From positions 1 to 5,994 of the forward strand of contig CACZNZ010000072.1 in the NCBI GenBank assembly GCA_902782625.1: 5,994 bases of DNA. Reading direction: 5' to 3'. Position numbers and translations under genes: made by a program. Position 1 is the stretch's first letter; the number at the start of each line of letters is the position of its first letter. The notes under the pieces were generated by a model. It was not told the DNA's origin, made no database searches, and saw nothing but the letters and a program-made list of their open reading frames with translations. This document shows positions 4,499-5,994 of this stretch, in pieces. The DNA is from an uncultured Lachnospiraceae bacterium. GTDB taxonomy: Bacteria; Bacillota; Clostridia; Lachnospirales; Lachnospiraceae.

Positions 4499-5994
4499 TT
4501 ACAATTTCACAATTGAAAATGCATATAGATCATACACAGGAGGAGCTTCAGGAATGTATCCGTAAAAAAGCTGGTGGCAGGAAGCCGGTCCGGTGGCGGA
4601 TTCTTCGCCGTTCTCTGGACGCCAGGAAAAAGCCGGAACTTTTTTATGTCTATACGATAGAAGCAGAATTCGAACACGAAGAAAAGATTCTCTCTATGCG
4701 TAAAAGCCGTTGGACAAAAGAACAACGTCCTGTTTATGCTTTCCCGAATGAGCTCCTGGCTGAACCCAAAGATCCAAGACCTGTCGTCGTAGGCTTTGGA
4801 CCTGCAGGTATGTTCGCCGCACTGATTCTGGCTAGATCAGGGTACCGTCCCCTGATTTTGGAACGAGGCGATGAGATGAATGCCAGGGTGCAGAAGATTC
4901 AGGAATACTGGGACGGTGCACCGCTGGATACGGAGTCAAATATTCAATTTGGAGAAGGGGGAGCCGGTACATTTTCAGACGGTAAACTCAATACTCTCAT
5001 AAAGGATAGATATGGATTGAACAGATTTGTTCTTCAGGAACTGGCGGCACATGGTGCACCGGAGGAAATCCTGTATGAAGCCAAGCCTCATATTGGGACT
5101 GACAGGCTTCGTGATGTCGTGAGATCTATCAGAACGGAGATTATGGAAGCGGGAGGAGAAATTCGTTTCCGCACCAGAGTAAAAGAACTTCTTTTGCAGG
5201 ATGACATCGGGGCAGGAAGAAAGAAACTTACCGGAGTGATCACCGAAAAAGACGGAATCGAAGAAAGGATCGATGCGGAGCATGTGATCCTGGCAATCGG
5301 GCACAGCGCCAGGGATACCTTTTCCATGCTTTATCAGAAGAATATCGTGATGAGGCAGAAGGCATTTGCAATCGGCATAAGAATCGAACATCCCGCCTTG
5401 ATGATCGACAGAAGCCAGTACGGGGAAGATCAGGCAGGAAAGCTTCCGGCAGCTTCGTATAAGCTGACGCACACCTGCCGCAATAACAGAGGGGTTTATT
5501 CCTTCTGTATGTGTCCGGGCGGCTATGTCGTCAATTCTTCTTCCGAAGAAAAGATGATCTGTGTCAACGGTATGAGTGATTACAGGAGGGATGCCCGTAA
5601 TTCCAACAGTGCCATCATCACGACGGTTGGTCCTGGTGATTTCGGCAGTGAACATCCTTTGGCCGGTGTGGAATATCAGAGAAAATATGAACAGATGGCT
5701 TATGCATATGGTATGGGAAAAGTGCCATTGCAGCTTCTGGGAGATTTCCGGGTAGGAAGATTTTCGATTGGCCTTGGAGATGTGATGCCCTGCATCAAAG
5801 GTGCATATCGTTTTTCGAACTTAAGAGGCTGTTTGCCGGATTATGTCTGCGAGTCTATTCTGGAGGGTATAGAGGTCTTTGGAAAGAAGATTCAGGGATT
5901 CGACCGGCCGGACGCTTTGCTTAGCGGTGTGGAGACCAGGACATCTTCTCCGGTACGGATCGAGCGTGATAATAATTTTGAGAGCAGTGCAGAA
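4495..5994 (+). CDS. COG2509-type FAD-dependent dehydrogenase (3' end outside window)
   Basis: This frame stays open for 500 codons to the window edge. It matches the uncharacterised FAD-dependent dehydrogenases of COG2509. Residues 1-~93 form a separate N-terminal domain containing RRSLDARKKPE, typical of the family. The FAD Rossmann motif GFGPAG follows at 100-105, with Glu123 at the end of the second strand. The signature from NIQFGEGG to FSDGKL is at 149-165. CMCPGGYVVNSSSE (338-351) carries two cysteines, 338 and 340. The stretch TSSPVRIERD near the edge normally precedes a closing FAD motif, so an estimated 30-50 residues are missing. The protein is soluble, with no signal peptide. ATG 4495 overlaps the preceding stop (4496-4498) and has a ribosome site 7 nt upstream. 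The physiological substrate is unknown; I infer a redox role linked to the neighbouring flavoprotein. Confidence 0.9.
   Translation, partial: MITISQLKMHIDHTQEELQECIRKKAGGRKPVRWRILRRSLDARKKPELFYVYTIEAEFEHEEKILSMRKSRWTKEQRPVYAFPNELLAEPKDPRPVVVGFGPAGMFAALILARSGYRPLILERGDEMNARVQKIQEYWDGAPLDTESNIQFGEGGAGTFSDGKLNTLIKDRYGLNRFVLQELAAHGAPEEILYEAKPHIGTDRLRDVVRSIRTEIMEAGGEIRFRTRVKELLLQDDIGAGRKKLTGVITEKDGIEERIDAEHVILAIGHSARDTFSMLYQKNIVMRQKAFAIGIRIEHPALMIDRSQYGEDQAGKLPAASYKLTHTCRNNRGVYSFCMCPGGYVVNSSSEEKMICVNGMSDYRRDARNSNSAIITTVGPGDFGSEHPLAGVEYQRKYEQMAYAYGMGKVPLQLLGDFRVGRFSIGLGDVMPCIKGAYRFSNLRGCLPDYVCESILEGIEVFGKKIQGFDRPDALLSGVETRTSSPVRIERDNNFESSAE

Noticed and set aside
4975..5655. 226-codon open frame on the - strand opposite the COG2509-type gene
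   Set aside because: The + strand frame carries strong family motifs over the same bases; the antisense protein shows no motif and no ribosome site was recognised. It is treated as a shadow frame.
1..5994. Mobile element, CRISPR array, phage defence or toxin-antitoxin genes
   Set aside because: No transposase, integrase, spaced direct repeats or terminal inverted repeats were seen; all six genes are metabolic or housekeeping types on one strand.

Overview
The window looks like chromosomal DNA from a low-to-medium GC Gram-positive anaerobe, most likely a Clostridia member and probably Lachnospiraceae. This rests on strong AAGGAG-type ribosome binding sites, tight gene packing on one strand, a split dihydroxyacetone kinase, and flavoprotein types common in that group. 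The taxonomic call is inference from gene content and style; there is no rRNA or marker comparison behind it. All six genes lie on the + strand and no mobile element, CRISPR array, tRNA or rRNA is visible.

Region 1 (1-1600) is the end of a dihydroxyacetone-kinase operon. It holds dhaK, whose first ~45 codons lie outside the window, then dhaL, then a strong intrinsic terminator at 1561-1600. DhaK holds dihydroxyacetone covalently and DhaL carries the ADP/ATP that phosphorylates it. Separate K and L subunits usually mean the PTS-driven form, which needs a phosphoryl donor, DhaM. No dhaM lies between dhaL and the terminator.

Region 2 (1601-5994) starts with a sigma-A-type promoter just upstream of phoH and runs without a visible terminator to the window end: phoH, ybeY, an HI0933/BaiN-family flavoprotein and a COG2509-type flavoprotein that is cut at the right edge. 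phoH/ybeY and the two flavoprotein genes each overlap by 4 nt, and ybeY and the third gene are 11 nt apart, so the four look co-transcribed and partly translationally coupled. PhoH (a P-loop ATPase of the YbeZ type) and YbeY (a metal-dependent endoribonuclease-type protein of rRNA maturation and ribosome quality control) are a well-known functional pair. The two flavoproteins are poorly understood; their coupling to each other and to an RNA-processing pair is the most interesting aspect of the window.

Overall this is mostly ordinary core-genome sequence. I did not find a clear new system. The items worth checking are the coupled flavoprotein pair of unknown substrate, the missing dhaM, and the charged C-terminal tail of PhoH.
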